DNA of 64,000 nucleotides from Cocos nucifera (GCA_006176705.1 QRFJ01002494.1:62001-126000), one strand, 5' to 3'; numbered from the stretch's first letter, positions 22,825-35,687 are shown. Made by a program: numbers and translations. Notes: generated from the letters alone by a model not told the origin.

Positions 22825-24560
22825 ACTCGGCATAGTATTTAATACCCATCTTCGACATGTAGTTGTCGAACTCCTTTATCGCCAAGGCTTTAGTAAAGGG
22901 GTAGGCCAGGTTCTTCTTTTCGTCGATCTTTTGAAGGTCGATGTTACCTCTATCTATGATCTCCCAGACCAGGTTGAAGCGGCATAGAATGTGCTTTGTT
23001 CGCTGCTGTGCCTTCGATTCTTTCATTTGAGCAATGGCACTAGTGCTGTCATAGTAGAGTAGGACTAGACCATCAAAGGAGGGTGCTACTCCGAGCTCGG
23101 TGATAAACTTTCTCAACCACATAATTTTTTTTATGGTATCTGATACTATGATGTACTCTACTTCGTAAATTGAGTCTACAAGAGTATGCTGCTTAGAACT
23201 CTGTCAGTAGATAGCTCAACCATTTAGAGTAAAGATATATCCTAACATGCTTCTACTGTCATCATGGTCAAATTGAAAGTTGGAGTCTGTAAACCCTATA
23301 AGTTTCAAATCTGACTCCCCATAAATCAACCATCAGTCCTTAGTATTTTTTAAATACTTAAGGATGGTTTTAACCATTTTCTAATTATTTTCTCCAGGGT
23401 CAGACTGGTATCTACTCACTACTCCTAGTGGGTATGCCACATCTGGTCTCGTACATGTCATAGCATACATGATAGAACCCACTATCGAAGTATATGAAAC
23501 TCTACTCATATGCTCTCTCTCTCTCTCTTCAAGAGTTATCGTATAATCCTTCTTAGAGAGAGAAATTTTATGGCCTATTGAAAGATAGCCCTTTTTAGAA
23601 TTCTCCATGCTGAACCTCTCAGCATAGTATCTACGTACATAAATTCGGATAACCCAAGCATCCTTTTAGATCTATCCCTATAGATCTTCATTCCTAGAAT
23701 GTAGGATGCTTCACCCAAGTCCTTTATGGAGAACTATGATGACAACCAGACTTTTATTTTCTGCAGTGCGGGGATGTCATTTTCGATTAAGAGAATATCA
23801 TCCATGTACAAGATAAGGAATACTACTATTGGACCATTTGCCCATTTGTAAATGTAGGATTCTTCTTTGTTCTTAACGAAGCCATACATTTTGATCACTT
23901 TATCAAAATGCATGTTCCAACTTTGAAATGCCTACTTTAGTCCATAAATGGATCTATAAAGCCTGCACACCTTGGACTCATCTATAGATGTGAACCTCTT
24001 AAATTATATCATATACACCTCTTCAGTCAACTCTCCATTCAGAAAAGCTGTCTTCACATCCATTTATCAAATCTCATAGTTCAGAAGGACAACAATCGCA
24101 AGCATAATCTGAATGGATTTGAGCATTGCCATAGAAAAAATATCTCGTCATAGTCAATACCATAACATTGACGATACCCCTTAATAATCAGACAGACTTT
24201 ATAGATCTCCACCTTTTTATCTGTGCTCCTTTCTTTTTGAAAATTCATTTACATCCAATGGATTTAACCCCTTCAGATAGGTCAACCAATGTCCACACAT
24301 CATTGACCTTCATGAACTTCATTTTGAATTTCATGGTCTCAAGCCATTTCTTGAAATTAGGTCTCTACATGGCATCCATATAGGTGATTGGATTCTCATT
24401 GTTCTCATCGAGTTCGATGGGATCACCATCTTGGACCAAGAAATCATAGTATCTATCTAGATGATGCAGTACTCTATCAGATCATTTGAATGATGCAGGT
24501 ACACTGGGCTCTAAATCTGATCTAATCAAATCTGACTCAGGTTTAACTGCAGGTGTCGAT
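22825..24560 (-). pseudogene. pol: Copia-4 reverse transcriptase and RNase H
   Basis: RNase H is at about 23,190-22,817: LVDSIYEVEYI (acidic residues), WLRKFITELGVAPSFDGLVLLYYDSTSAIAQ, and a C-terminus NLAYPFTKALAIKEFDNYMSKMGIKYYAEWL with a natural stop. RT is at 23,608-23,381: MENSKKGYLSIGHKIS, then SIMYAMTCTRPDVAYPLGVVSRYQ. The catalytic box near 23,815-23,840 reads LYMDDILLI, a YMDD variant that keeps both Asp. A CT-rich microsatellite at 23,512-23,530 adds two codons (EREREH where Copia-2 has EREH). RT N-terminal blocks continue with stops up to about 24,500. Confidence 0.87.
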
Positions 24561-25790
24561 TTTTCTACCTGTTGAATTCATCAAGTTCAACCTTAGAAGC
24601 AACAATTTCTTCATCAAGGAACTCATTTTTCAAAAAGGTTGCCTTAAGGCTAATGAACACCTTTTGTTCATCAGCATGGTAGAAATAGTATCCTTTGATC
24701 TTTTTTGGGTATCCTATAAATATGCACTTGTCAAACCTAGGTCCAAGTTTATCTATAATTAACTATTTGACATAAGCCGGGCACCCCCAAATACTAAGGT
24801 GTGAAAGTGCTGGCTTACACCCTATCCATATCTCATATGGAGTCTTAACTACAGACTTACTAAGAACCCTATTTAACAGATAACAAGTCGATTCAAGTGC
24901 ATATCCCTAGAAGGATATCAGCAAGCTGGCAAAATCCATCATAGATCAGACCATGTCTAATAAAGTCTGATTCCTCCATTCAAACACACCATTATGCTAT
25001 GGTATTCCTGGAGGAGTCCATTGGGAGAGAATCCCATTCTATCCTAGATATGTGAAAAACTCATCGGAAAGGTATTCTCCTCCTCGATTAGACTGAAGAA
25101 TTTTAATACTCTTTTTAGTTTATTTTTCTACTTTACTTCATAATCATTTGAACATTTCAAAAAAATTCGACTTATGTTTCATCAGATAGACATATCCATA
25201 TCTGGATAGATCATCTGTGAAACTGATGAAGTAGACATATCTATCTTTGGCACTTGTGCTCATTGGTCCACATACATCAATATTTACTAGACCTAAGAAC
25301 TCAATGGCTCTCTCACCTTTTTCAGTAAAAGATGACTTGGTCATTTTACCAAGAAGACAGGACTCATAGGTTGGAAGTGATTCACAATCACTAACTTTGA
25401 GGATTCCCTCTTGAATCAACCTATTTATCCTGTTCTTGTTTATATGACCTAGCTTACAGTGCCATAAATAGATATCTGACATACTATCTAATCTAAGATG
25501 CTTGCCAGTAGAATAGACAACGTTAACAAGTTATGATAATATATACACAACATTATTCAAATGTCCATAGAAAATAGTAAGCCCATTCATAATATTATTA
25601 CAAACTTATTTCTTTATTGATATTTCATAATCATTTTTGGCCAGAAGGCCTATAGAAATAATATTTAAAAAGAAACTGGGACAGAAATGACTATCACTAA
25701 GAATAATAATATGGGACTCAAATACAAGTTTTAGAATTTTTAAAGCTAGAACTAAAACTGATCTTTCATCTCCAACATTCAAAAATTTTT
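24561..25790 (-). pseudogene. pol: Copia-4 integrase
   Basis: The clearest stretch is 25,482-25,144. It has the pre-integrase region YLWHCKLGHINKNRINRLIQEGIL, the CLLGKMTKSSF block, then the core LVNIDVCGPMSTSAKDRYVYFISFTDDLSRYGYVYLMKHKSNFF. The first catalytic Asp sits in IDVCGP. Downstream (25,140-24,770) the second Asp region and the PHQNGV-like block are present in broken frames. The C-terminal extension continues to about 24,561. Integrase before RT gives the copia order. Confidence 0.85.
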
Positions 25791-26790
25791 CACCTTGCTC
25801 GAATCTCCTACTGACCTACAACCCCTGCAACGAATTATAAATATGGTAAGTGCTATCGGTATCCAATACCCAGTCAGTAATATCACAAATAGAAAAATTG
25901 CAAGGAGTTATCATATAAATACCTTTTCCAGTAATAGCTTGCTTCTTTCTCTACCAGTTCAGATCCGGAGAGGTAATGTACTGAGGATAGTTTCTTTTTT
26001 AATGCCTCCGCTTCTTGGAAAAGAAGTATTTAGCTTGACTCTTATCGGGCTTGATCTTTTTGGTCTAGCCCTGCACAGATGTCCCAGTCTAAACTTGCAC
26101 TTTCTTAGCTTTCTTCTTCTTGTTCTTCTTTTCTTTCCTAAAGGATCGAGAATCAGAAAATGAACCTCCCACTAAGTTCACTAACTCCTTATGGAGTTGG
26201 TGATCCTTCTCAAAGTTCTGAAGTTACCCCAGTAACCCATGGTAGTTTACTTCAAGCTTTGTCATTCTGAAATGAGTAAGGAATGGAAGAAAAAACTTGG
26301 GCAATGAGTTTAGTATTGCATCCTTTCTAAGCTATTTATGTAAGAAAAAATTGAGCTTGCTCAATCACTCTATCAGCTCGATCATGTACAATACAAGATC
26401 AGTGACAAAGGCACCGTCCAGCATTCCAGCATTGAAGATAGCTCAACTAGTCTTGTGCTTCTCCACGTCAATGGATGTGCCAAAGAAATCCTCCAATACT
26501 TGAAGCATGTCCTTTGGCTGAGCTGCCTTAAATCTATGACTGAACTCATCGCTCATGATAGCTAGCATGATGCAGCGCACCATAGTCCGATAACTAAGCC
26601 ACTTCTGGTAAGTATCTCTGACTGTTCCACATGTATTGATAGTTGACTCATCAGGTGCAAGATCCGTCAGCATATATAGGATCCATTCATGCTCTAGGAC
26701 TATCTTTAACTTTTGGTACCAGCTATCGAAGTTGGGTCCCACCAACTTATCATTATCTAACAATGATCGGAGCGATAGGGATGTGGCCAT
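25791..26790 (-). pseudogene. gag: Copia-4 gag and protease
   Basis: The start is the minus-strand ATG at 26,790: MATSLSLRSLLDNDKLVGPNFDSWYQKLKIVLEHEWILYML, then KWLSYRTMVRCIMLAIMSDEF and DMLQVLEDFFGTSIDVEKHKTS, before a stop at about 26,443. The N-terminal 115 codons are intact. The Lys-rich stretch (about 26,150-26,090) and zinc knuckle (about 26,030-25,995) follow. The knuckle reads YFFSKKRRH and then a TAA codon and KRNYP, so three Cys ligands are lost. The protease triad at about 25,852-25,875 reads WVLDTDS, with Asp for the catalytic Gly. Confidence 0.85.
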
Positions 26791-28380
26791 ATTTGCACAA
26801 AAAAAAATTATAACCTAATTAGTAATTGATTCATTAAATCTAAAGATTTAAACTTTAATGAAAAGGTTCTTTCATTATTTTATTTGAACTGATAGCCTCT
26901 ACCTCTAATTCAAAAAATTATCCTAATTTCTTAGTAGATACTAGAATCCATATAGACTGCACATGAGCCCAACTTTGATTGGCCAACCCATGTACATCTA
27001 AGGGTAGGTTCATAACCAATTATTTTTTTAAATAATTTTTAGTAATTAAATTTTATTTCAATCCATAATCAGTAGGCTTTGGCCTCTACTGAAAAGGTCT
27101 GGTTAGGTCCAACCATTAACATGACCATACCTAGCCTATCTAACCAATGAATGATTAGGTCCAACTTTGGTTGGCTAACCTAACCACCATTTGGAAAGAT
27201 GTAGCCAAGAAATCATACAATGAATGATAATTCCATTAGCCGATAAGCATTAGGCCTTTAAGCCTTCAATGATTATCCAACTGATGGATCCATTATCATC
27301 TACTTAATGAAAGGCTATGATCTATTTATCACTATAACTAATTCATTTTAAGGACCTAATGATTTTAAAAAATTTATTTTTTAAAGAAGAGAAAAGATCA
27401 GATGAACCAGCTTATCATGATTCTTCCACTGACTTCATCAAGTCAGCTTAAGGGAGATCATTAATAGGTTGGTCAAGAAGCACCTAAATCAGTCATACTG
27501 ATTTACCTAGCTGACATAGGTCAGCTCGAATAGTCAAGTGATCTGATCAAAATATAATTTCACCAAGAGGTCAGGTAAGTTCGATCAATGGGAGGGTCTG
27601 CCAAAGCTTGTCTTAGACACCATTAGAAATGGCCAAGTAAGTAGGCTGCCAATTAAAGACCACCGATTTAGTTTATCTTAGACACCAATTGATTTAATTA
27701 GTTTCAATTAGATCAGCCTAATAGTTCGTACTAGACCTCATAGCCAAGAATCAAGTCCATCTTAGGTCTCGTTAAAGACTTGGACTTGACTAACTACAAT
27801 TATTGTAATTGATCTAGAGAATCCTTGACCTAATCTAAGACAATAATTGATTAGATTTAGTCAATTCTCTAATTAAGTCCATTCTTTAATCTAACTCTAG
27901 GTCTAACCCAATTAATAGACCATATCTCCACTAATCCATTTAACCCAATGTGTTATGATTCATGTCATAGGATCTTTAATTTACAATCCTAGATCCTAAT
28001 TAAATAACTTCTTAATTCTTAATTAAGTTTTGGGCTGAGGATTGAGGTTCGACTTTTCGATAATGATTTTGATAATGATTTTTATATTTATAAAATATTT
28101 TTATAATATGGTTCTATCAATCAAGTTGTATGTTTGATTCATAATCAAAATGCAAGTAACATAAATATGAATCTACTTTAGATCTAATCTAAACAGGTTC
28201 ATGTAATTGAAATAGTTTCAACACTAATCAATCATAAATCAACTTAGATCAAATCTAATATATTTATGATGAGTAAAATTAGATTAAAATATTTTTAATT
28301 ATCTCATAAAATTTTTTAAATCTAATCTAAAATTTTATGATCAATATTTTAGATCAGCATGTACTAGGACAATCTTTTCA

Positions 28381-28402
28381 CTATAAGGGATAAACCTTAC
28401 AG
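28381..28402 (-). other. leader hairpin of Copia-4, inner copy
   Basis: In element sense: CTGTAAGG, loop TTTATC, CCTTATAG. Eight pairs, one of them G-U. Confidence 0.6.
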
Positions 28403-28553
28403 TAGGACAACCTTATAGTAGTCCGTACAATCTAAAATATTTATTTTTAGATCAAAAACTATTTTAAATCTATTAAATTATAAATAAAATTAGATTAAAT
28501 CTAATAAATTTATGATTAAAAATAGATCATCATGAATTAGGATAATCTTTTTA

Positions 28554-28575
28554 CTGTAAGGGATAAACCTTATAG
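28554..28575 (-). other. leader hairpin of Copia-4, outer copy
   Basis: In element sense: CTATAAGG, loop TTTATC, CCTTACAG, eight pairs including an A-C wobble site. It has the same flanking GTTGTC words as the inner copy. Confidence 0.5.
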
Positions 28576-28703
28576 CAAGACAACCTTATGATTGTTCGTG
28601 AGATCTAAATTTTTAATTTAGATTTAATAATTAGATTATAAATTAGATCTAATTCAATAAAAAATCTAAACATGCTCAAGAAAATCATGTAATAAGAACC
28701 TAG

Positions 28704-28715
28704 GCTCTGATACCA
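28704..28715 (-). other. primer-binding site of Copia-4
   Basis: The minus strand reads TGGTATCAGAGC, the tRNA-iMet type, two bases from the LTR. Confidence 0.95.
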
Positions 28716-28717
28716 AT

Positions 28718-31197
28718 TGAAGAAACTAGATCTAGGACTTTACGGATAGATCTAAAAATTTTTTCAAGATCATGCAGCAGAAGACTTAAATAAATTAAAT
28801 ATTTATTTAAATAAGTATAAAAGCATTCTAGATCTAAAATTTATTACATGATCAAGATATAATATTAAATCAAAAATTAAAAATATAAAGGAAAGATTAA
28901 CATGTTGATCTCATCAACATGCTACAATATTATATCTAATATAGCTATAGAATAACAAAATAGATCTGATACCTGAGTAAGTTAGATATTCTAACTTACT
29001 GATCTAAGCTTGAGGATGAAGTCATGAGCCATATATGCATTCAACCTCTAGGAGTTGTCCGCACGAGCCCACGAATATAATCTGAGATCCTGATTTAGGA
29101 AATCAGCACAGCATGCTAGTACTGTGCTGATCTCTCTTCAACGATCGATTCGATATTTTCTTCTTCAAGATTTAGACTCTTCAAAATATTAGAAGAAAGA
29201 AAAGAGATTTCAAATCTGAGACTCTCTCAAAAAAATCTCAAAAGGAGGAGGACAAGAGAAAATCAAAATAGCCCTAGAAGAAGACCCTCTTCTTCTTTTC
29301 TTTTCTCTCACCTAGACACCTAGTTTGGTGTCTATGGTACCCCAATGCCCAAGGATCCTCTTCCTTTAATTTTTGCACACCTCAAAACTATCCTAAAGAT
29401 CTGTGTTCCATGAAAAAATCATGCCAAAATTCATCCTAAATTTATAGAAAAAAAAGATTTCTTGTCTAGGTCAAAAACTAGACAAGGAAGGACTAGTTTT
29501 GGCAAGAGGTTGGGGCGCCCAACTCTTGGGGACCCCTCCTCTAATTTTTTTGGTGAATCTAGCAAGAAAACTTGCACAAAGAGAGCCTTTCTCACCAAGG
29601 AAAAGAAGAGAAAAAATTAGGAGAGGGGGTGGCACCTTTTGGGAAGAGTTTAGATTTGTTAGGATTCTATCTCATAGAATCCAAAATCAAAACAAACATC
29701 TTCTTTGACTTGGTCCTCCACCCAAATACCATATAAGCAAGAGAGGAAGAGAGGAGGCATTCATGAAGATCAAGAAGAGAGGTTTTGTCACACAAAATAA
29801 AGAGAGAAAGAGGGTGTGGGGTGTGGAGAGCTAAGGTGGTGCAAGATGAAATCCTAGTCTCACTAGGATTCCATCTATGACTTGGTCAAACATGGTTTCT
29901 CAAACCAAATTAAATCAAAATCAAGACAACTAAATTAAATTAGATTCTAATATAATTAAAAATTTAATTTAATTTTAATTTAATTTTTTAATCAAATTAG
30001 AAAATTGGGTTGACCCAAGTCCTAGTTGAACTATGACTAGTTTTTTCTTGCACTTGACTTATCCAGTAAGCCAATTGAACTTGATTCAATCAAGTCCAAA
30101 CCAAATTTAATTAAATTATATTTAATTGAACTTAATCTCATCTCTTTGGCTTAATCAAATTAAGCCAATTAGAAATCAAATTGCTAATCAATCCTCCTGT
30201 AATGCTTGCACTAGGTTAAATATCAATCGTATTGATTGTTTAACCCTAGAACGATTCTCAATCATTGATCAACAATCCGATCAGATCATGAGCTCTAATG
30301 TGTGTGACCTCATAGATCTAAACCAAGTTAGTGGCATAGGAATAGATTTCTATACCAATCAAAGTAACCATCTAGCAATGGTATCCGACAGTCGGATAAG
30401 TCGAATGTGTAGAACAGCATTCTTAGAATCCATGCGGATATAGTTTTCATATAATTCATCTCCTTGACTAAAATGCTCATAGGATACCTTAGAGTTCAAT
30501 GGTCAACTCTGATCAGATTGTCCACATTGTATTTCAAAATATCAAATTCATCTGATGGATTATCCTGGCCAAGATTTTGCTATATTGAAATATAGTGATA
30601 CATTATTCTCCAACTCTTGGAGTAGTCAATTCCATCTTGATCACACACCAACTTCGCAAGTACTTGACTATGCCCAGAAGTCTTTCATTACTAAATTAAA
30701 AATTCAGTTAGTCCGATACCAAAGCACAGTGAGTTGCTTGCAAGTCACTGAGGTGATCTCAGGTCTAAGGGATACTTACACCTATATCCCATCAAAGGCA
30801 TTCTCGATAGTAGAATGCTCTAGAGTTGATCACGTTCAATGATGATGTACCCATACATCTCATCTGTATGCCATACCAATGTCTGTACACTTTTCAGTTA
30901 AGAGGATAACCAACATATATGGCATAAAGTGATCTATACTCAATAGATGTTGTCATCTTAATTAACAGCCTATCATTTGGTTATGAATAAATTCAAGGAC
31001 TAATTGATAAATCTTCTCTTTATTGAAGCTAAATAGTCCTAAGGACTTCATCACATTAATGGAGTTCATTAGAAGATGAATAGTTTATGATGAAAAATGT
31101 TAAAAATATATTTTATTTATTAATGAATCAATTATAGATACAATGTAGCTCAACCATCAACAGACTGATGATTGGCTTTAGGATACATTTTTTAATA
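28718..31197 (-). repeat. 5' LTR of Copia-4 (2480 bp)
   Basis: Plus-strand ends TGAAGAAACTAG and TTTTTTAATA. Its partner is 20,313-22,803. A TATAAATT on the minus strand at about 29,439-29,446 is a candidate promoter box. Confidence 0.93.
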
Positions 31198-31202
31198 TCA
31201 TA
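31198..31202. repeat. target-site duplication TCATA, right copy
   Basis: Pairs with 20,308-20,312. The Copia-2 RT antisense resumes immediately (tacacctcttcgtc). Confidence 0.9.
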
Positions 31203-33000
31203 TACACCTCTTCGTCTATCTCTCCATTTAGAAAAGTTGTCTTCACATTCATCTACCAAATCTCATAGTCCAGATAGATAGCTATCGCAAGCATGATCTA
31301 AATAGATTTGAGTATTGCCACAGAAAAAAATATCTCGTCATAGTCTATATCATAACATTGATGATATCTCTTGGCAACCAGATGGACTTTGTAGATCTCC
31401 ACCTTTCTGCCTGCATCCCTTTTCCTCTTGAAGATCCACTTATACCCTATGGATTTTACCCCTTTAGATGGGTCAATCAATGTCCACACATCGTCGACCC
31501 TCATGGACTCCATTTTGAATTTCATAGCCTCAAGCCATTTCTCAGAGTCAGATCTCTGCATTGCATCCATGTAAGTGATTGGATCCTCATCATTCTCATT
31601 AAGTTCGATAGGATCACCATCTCGGACTAAGAAACTGTAGTATCTATCCGATTAACATGGTACTCTACCAAACCTTCTTAAGGGTGTAGGTTCAATGGGC
31701 TTTAGATTTGATCTAATCAAATATGGTTTAGGTTCAACTACTTATGATAGTTTTTCTGCCTACCAAATTTTTTCAAGTTTGACCTTAGAGGCATTAGTCC
31801 CTTCACCTAGGAACTTCTTTTCCAAAAAGACTGCCTTAAGGCTGACAAATATCTTTTGCTCATTAGCTAGGTAGAAGTAATACTCTTTAGTCTCTTTTGA
31901 GTATCCTATGAAATAATACTTGTCAGACCTAGGCCCAAGCTTGTCAATTACTAAACGTTTGACATAAGCCGGATACCCCAAACCCTAAGGTGCGAGAGTA
32001 CTGGCTTACATCCTGTCCATATCTCATATGGCATTTTGGAGACAGACTTACTCAAAATCCTTTTTAGAAGATAACAAGCTGACTCGAGCGCATATCCTCA
32101 TAAGGAGATAGGTAGACCAGCAAATCCCATCATGGATCGAATCATGTCCAATAGGATCTGATTCCTCCTTTCAGACACACCATTATGCTGTGGTGTTCCA
32201 GTAGGAGTCCATTGGGAGAAAATCTCATTCTCTCCTAGATATATCAAAAATTTGCTGGAAAGGTACTCACCATCTTGGTCAAATTAAAGAGTTTTAATAT
32301 TTTTTCTAGTTTGCTTTTTTTACCTCATTATGGAATAGTTTGAACATTTCAAACGACTCTGACTTATATCTCATTAAATAGACATACTCATACCTCGATA
32401 GATCATCTGTGAAGATTATGAAGTAGAAATATCCACCTCTAGCACTTGAACTCATGGGTCTATATACATTAGTATGTACTAGACCTAAGAGTTCACTAGC
32501 TTGCTTACCTTTTTTAATAAAAGATGACTTGGCATTTTACCAAGAAGATAAGACTCACAGGTCGAAAGTGATTCACAATCACTAATTTCAAGAATTTCTT
32601 CTTGAACCAACATATTTATTCTATTCTTGTTAGTATGACCTAACCTATAGTGCCAAAGGTAGACTTCTGACACATCATCTAATCTAGGGCATTTACCAGA
32701 GGATTGGACCACGTTAATAGGCTGTAATAGTAAGTAAATATTGTTATTCAATTATCCAATACAAATCATGATGCCATTCAAAATGATATCATAAAAGTTT
32801 TCTTTTATTGAAAATTGATAACTGTTGTTGGTCAAAAGGCCTACAAAAATAACGTTCAATAAAAAATTTGGATAAAAGTGACATTTACTAAGAACAACTT
32901 TATAAGAATTGATTACAAGGTTCATGGTTCCTAAAGTTAGAACTAGAACTTATCTTCCATCTCCAAAGTTCAGGAACCTCTCATCTTCATCAAATCTTCT
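31203..33000 (-). pseudogene. pol: Copia-2 RT N-terminus and integrase
   Basis: RT N-terminus at 31,570-31,298: MDAMQRSDSEKWLEAMKFKMESM, VWTLIDPSKGVKSIGYKWIFKRKRD, EIYKVHLVAKRYHQCYDIDYDEIF. Integrase C-terminal region at 31,981-31,760: PRSDKYYFIGYSKETKEYYFYL. Pre-integrase region at 32,751-32,485: VYLWHYRLGHTNKNRINMLVQEEIL. The integrase core between them (about 32,500-32,000) is readable in interrupted frames. Order and spacing agree with Copia-1 and Copia-4. Stops at many sites make it non-functional. Confidence 0.85.
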
Positions 33001-33978
33001 ACTGACCTATAAACCCTGCATCAAATTACAAATATGATAAGGGCTTTCAGTGTCTAATACCCTGACAGTAGTATCACATATAGAGAAGTTACAAAGTATT
33101 ATCATATAATTATCTTGCCCAGTAATTACTTGCTTCTTCTTCGACCTATTCGGATCCAAAGAGGCAATGTACTAAGGATAATTCCTCTTCTAGTGCCCCT
33201 GCTTCTTGCAAAATAAGCACTCCACCTGGCTCTGGTCAGGCTTGCACTTCTTGGTCTGACCCTGTGCATTCATCCCAGCATGAGGCTGGACCTTCTTATT
33301 CTTCTTCTTCTTGTTCTTCTTTCCTTTCTTAAAGGATCAAGAACTAGAAAAAGACCCTCCGACTATATTCGTCATCTCCTTGTGGAGCTGGTGATCCTTC
33401 TCAAAGTTTTGCAACAATCCCAATAAACCATGGTAATTTACTGCAGGCTTTATCATTCAAAAATGAGTAAGAAAAGAAAAGGAGTTGGACAAAGAATTAA
33501 AGATCACATCCTTCCTGAGCTGCTCGTCAAGGAGAAAGCCCAACTTACTCAAGCACTCAATCATCTTGATCATATACAGCACATTATTGGTGACTGAGGC
33601 CCCGTCCCTCATTCGAGCATTGAAAATGGCACAACTAGTCTTGTACCTCTCAACATCATCAAGCATGCCAAAAGAGTTATTCAATATTTGAAGCATCTCC
33701 TGAAGCTAGGCATTTTCGAACCTACAACTGAACTCATCATTCATTGCTGCTAGCATGATGCACCGAATGATGGTGTGGTCATTGAGCCACTTCTGGTAAG
33801 TATCTCGGACTACTCCTTTAACATTCAGAGCTAGCTTCTTAGGTGTCGAATCAATCAATACATACAAGATCCGCTCATGCTCTAGGATGATTTTTAACTT
33901 TTGATACCAGCTATCGAAGTTGGATCCCATTAATTTGCCATTATCTAACAACAACCAGAGCAATAGGGTAGTGGTCAT
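33001..33978 (-). pseudogene. gag: Copia-2 gag and protease
   Basis: The start is the ATG at 33,978 (minus): MTTTLLLWLLLDNGKLMGSNFDSWYQKLKIILEHERILYVLIDS, to a stop after RFENA. It resumes at 33,696: MLQILNNSFGMLDDVERYKTSCAIFNARMRDGASV. The Lys-rich region lies at about 33,340-33,290 and the zinc knuckle CLFCKKQGH at about 33,220-33,190. It is followed by a TAG codon and KRNYP, so the last ligand is Tyr. The protease site near 33,040-33,065 reads VLDTES, with Glu in place of the triad Gly. It shares the overall plan of Copia-1 and -4 but is clearly diverged. Confidence 0.85.
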
Positions 33979-35687
33979 TTCTGCATTAAGAAAAAATAAA
34001 TCTAATTAGTATATGAATTATTAATCCTAAAGATCAGACTTTAGCCTAAAGGTCCTTCCACTATTTTATACAAATTAGTAGCCTCTATCTCCAATTCGAG
34101 AAATTACTTTAATTTCTTAACAGATACTAGAATCCACACAGACTACACACGAACCCAAGTTTAGTTGGTCAATCCATGTGCATCTATGTATAGGTTCATA
34201 ATCAATTATTTCTCTAAATAAATTTTAGTATTTTAATTTTGCCTCAGAAACCTAATCAGTAGGCTTTGACCTCCACTGAAAATATTCAGTTAGGTCCAAC
34301 CATTAACATGACCATATCTGATATTTCTGACCAACGAATGATCAGACCCAACTTTGGCCGGCCAACCTGACCACCATTAGAAAGACACGACCAAATCATC
34401 ATATTGTGAATGATAATTCCATTAGTCAATAAGCACCAGGCCTTTGGGCCTCTAATGATTATTAAACTAATGGACTCATTATCACTCAATTTAATAGAAG
34501 GCTATGACCTAGTTATCATTATAACTATTTTATTCTTAGGAATCTAATAATTTTAGAGAATTTGGTTAACTCATTTTTAAAGAGAATTGACTAGCCAATT
34601 TTGATCCTTCTACTGACTTCAGCAAGTCAGATCAAAAAAGGATCTAATTAAAGTTGGCATTAGGAGCATCTAAATTAGTTACACTAATTTATCTAATTGA
34701 CATGGATGAGCCTAAATCACCAAATGATCTAATCAAAACCTAACTCATCAGGATGGCTAGATAAGTAAGATCAGTGGAAGGGATATGCCATTAACTCATC
34801 AAAGATTGAATCAATGCAAGTAGCTCCCAATTAAAATTCACTGGTCTAGATTGTCAGACTTACCTTAGACACCATCCGGTTCATTAGTTTCAATTTGACC
34901 AATCTAGTAATTTTGGGTTCGATCGTGTAGCCATAAATCAAGTCCATTAGGTCCTCATTAAAGGCATAGACTTAACCAACTATAACTATTATATTTGAGT
35001 CTAAAGAGTCCTTAACCTAATCTAAATCAATATTTAGTTAGATTTGATCAATTACTCTAAGTTAGTCAATTCTTTAACTAACCTTAGATCTAATCCAATT
35101 AATGGACCTAATTCATCTAATCCAGTAACCCATATTTTATGATTAATGATTTAGGATCTTTAATTCATAATTTTAGATCCTAATTCAATATACTTAATTC
35201 TTAATTAAGTTTTTAGGCTGAGGGTTGGGGTTCGGCACTTTGAAAATATCTTTCAAAGTTTTGAAAGATTCAACACAACTTAGCACTATTCACCAAATGG
35301 GTCAACCTATTTCGAAAATTAGGTCCGCTCATTTTATAAACAGTACTAGTTGTAGATTTTAATCTAGATCCATGTATAATACATAAAAAATCATGAATCA
35401 AATTAGATCTAGTCTAAACTATTATTCATGATTAAAAATTAAATCAAAATTATATAATTAAATTATAAAAATTATTAGATTAGATCTAAAATTTTATGAT
35501 TTAATGATCTAGATCAGCACGTACCAGGACAACCTACACTATAGGGGCTAAACCCTATAGCAAGACAACCTACGATCCATGCGATCATGTTATTTTATTT
35601 TTAAATCTAAAAAATTAAATTATTATTTAGATCTAATATAAAAAAATAATCTAAACATGCATATAGATCACATTAAATAACCTGGAT
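33979..35687 (-). other. 5' leader of Copia-2
   Basis: 1.7 kb of AT-rich non-coding sequence, partly alignable with the leaders of Copia-1 and -4. It carries one hairpin (35,539-35,560) where the other two elements have two. Confidence 0.7.
35539..35560 (-). other. leader hairpin of Copia-2, perfect stem
   Basis: In element sense: CTATAGGG, loop TTTAGC, CCCTATAG. A perfect 8-bp stem with a six-base loop, flanked by GTAGGTTGTC and GTAGGTTGTCC. It is the best form of the element shared with Copia-1 and -4. Confidence 0.65.

Larger units (their letters stand above)
26791..28703 (-). other. 5' leader of Copia-4 with two hairpin copies
   Basis: 1.9 kb of AT-rich non-coding sequence homologous to the Copia-1 leader. 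It carries stem-loops at 28,381-28,402 and 28,554-28,575, spaced 173 bases apart. I see nothing else of note. Confidence 0.75.
20313..31197 (-). mobile_element. Copia-4: complete Ty1/copia element nested in Copia-2
   Basis: Both LTRs (20,313-22,803 and 28,718-31,197), polypurine tract, primer site and a TCATA target duplication are present, so the structure is complete (10,885 bp). Gag begins at 26,790 on the minus strand, followed by protease, integrase, RT and RNase H. The LTRs are of the Copia-1 family. The outermost LTR base pair is CA at 22,801-22,803 but TA at 31,196-31,197, a single transition. Coding regions contain stops, so it could move only with help from another copy. Confidence 0.95.

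Noticed and set aside
25795..26163. 122-codon plus-strand ORF over Copia-4 gag, with similar ORFs opposite gag in Copia-1 (2901-3221)
   Set aside because: Antisense shadow of the gag zinc knuckle and Lys-rich region.
30126..30842. Two plus-strand ORFs of 105 and 95 codons
   Set aside because: Both lie inside the Copia-4 5' LTR, antisense to it, and the matching LTR at 20,313-22,803 does not keep them open.
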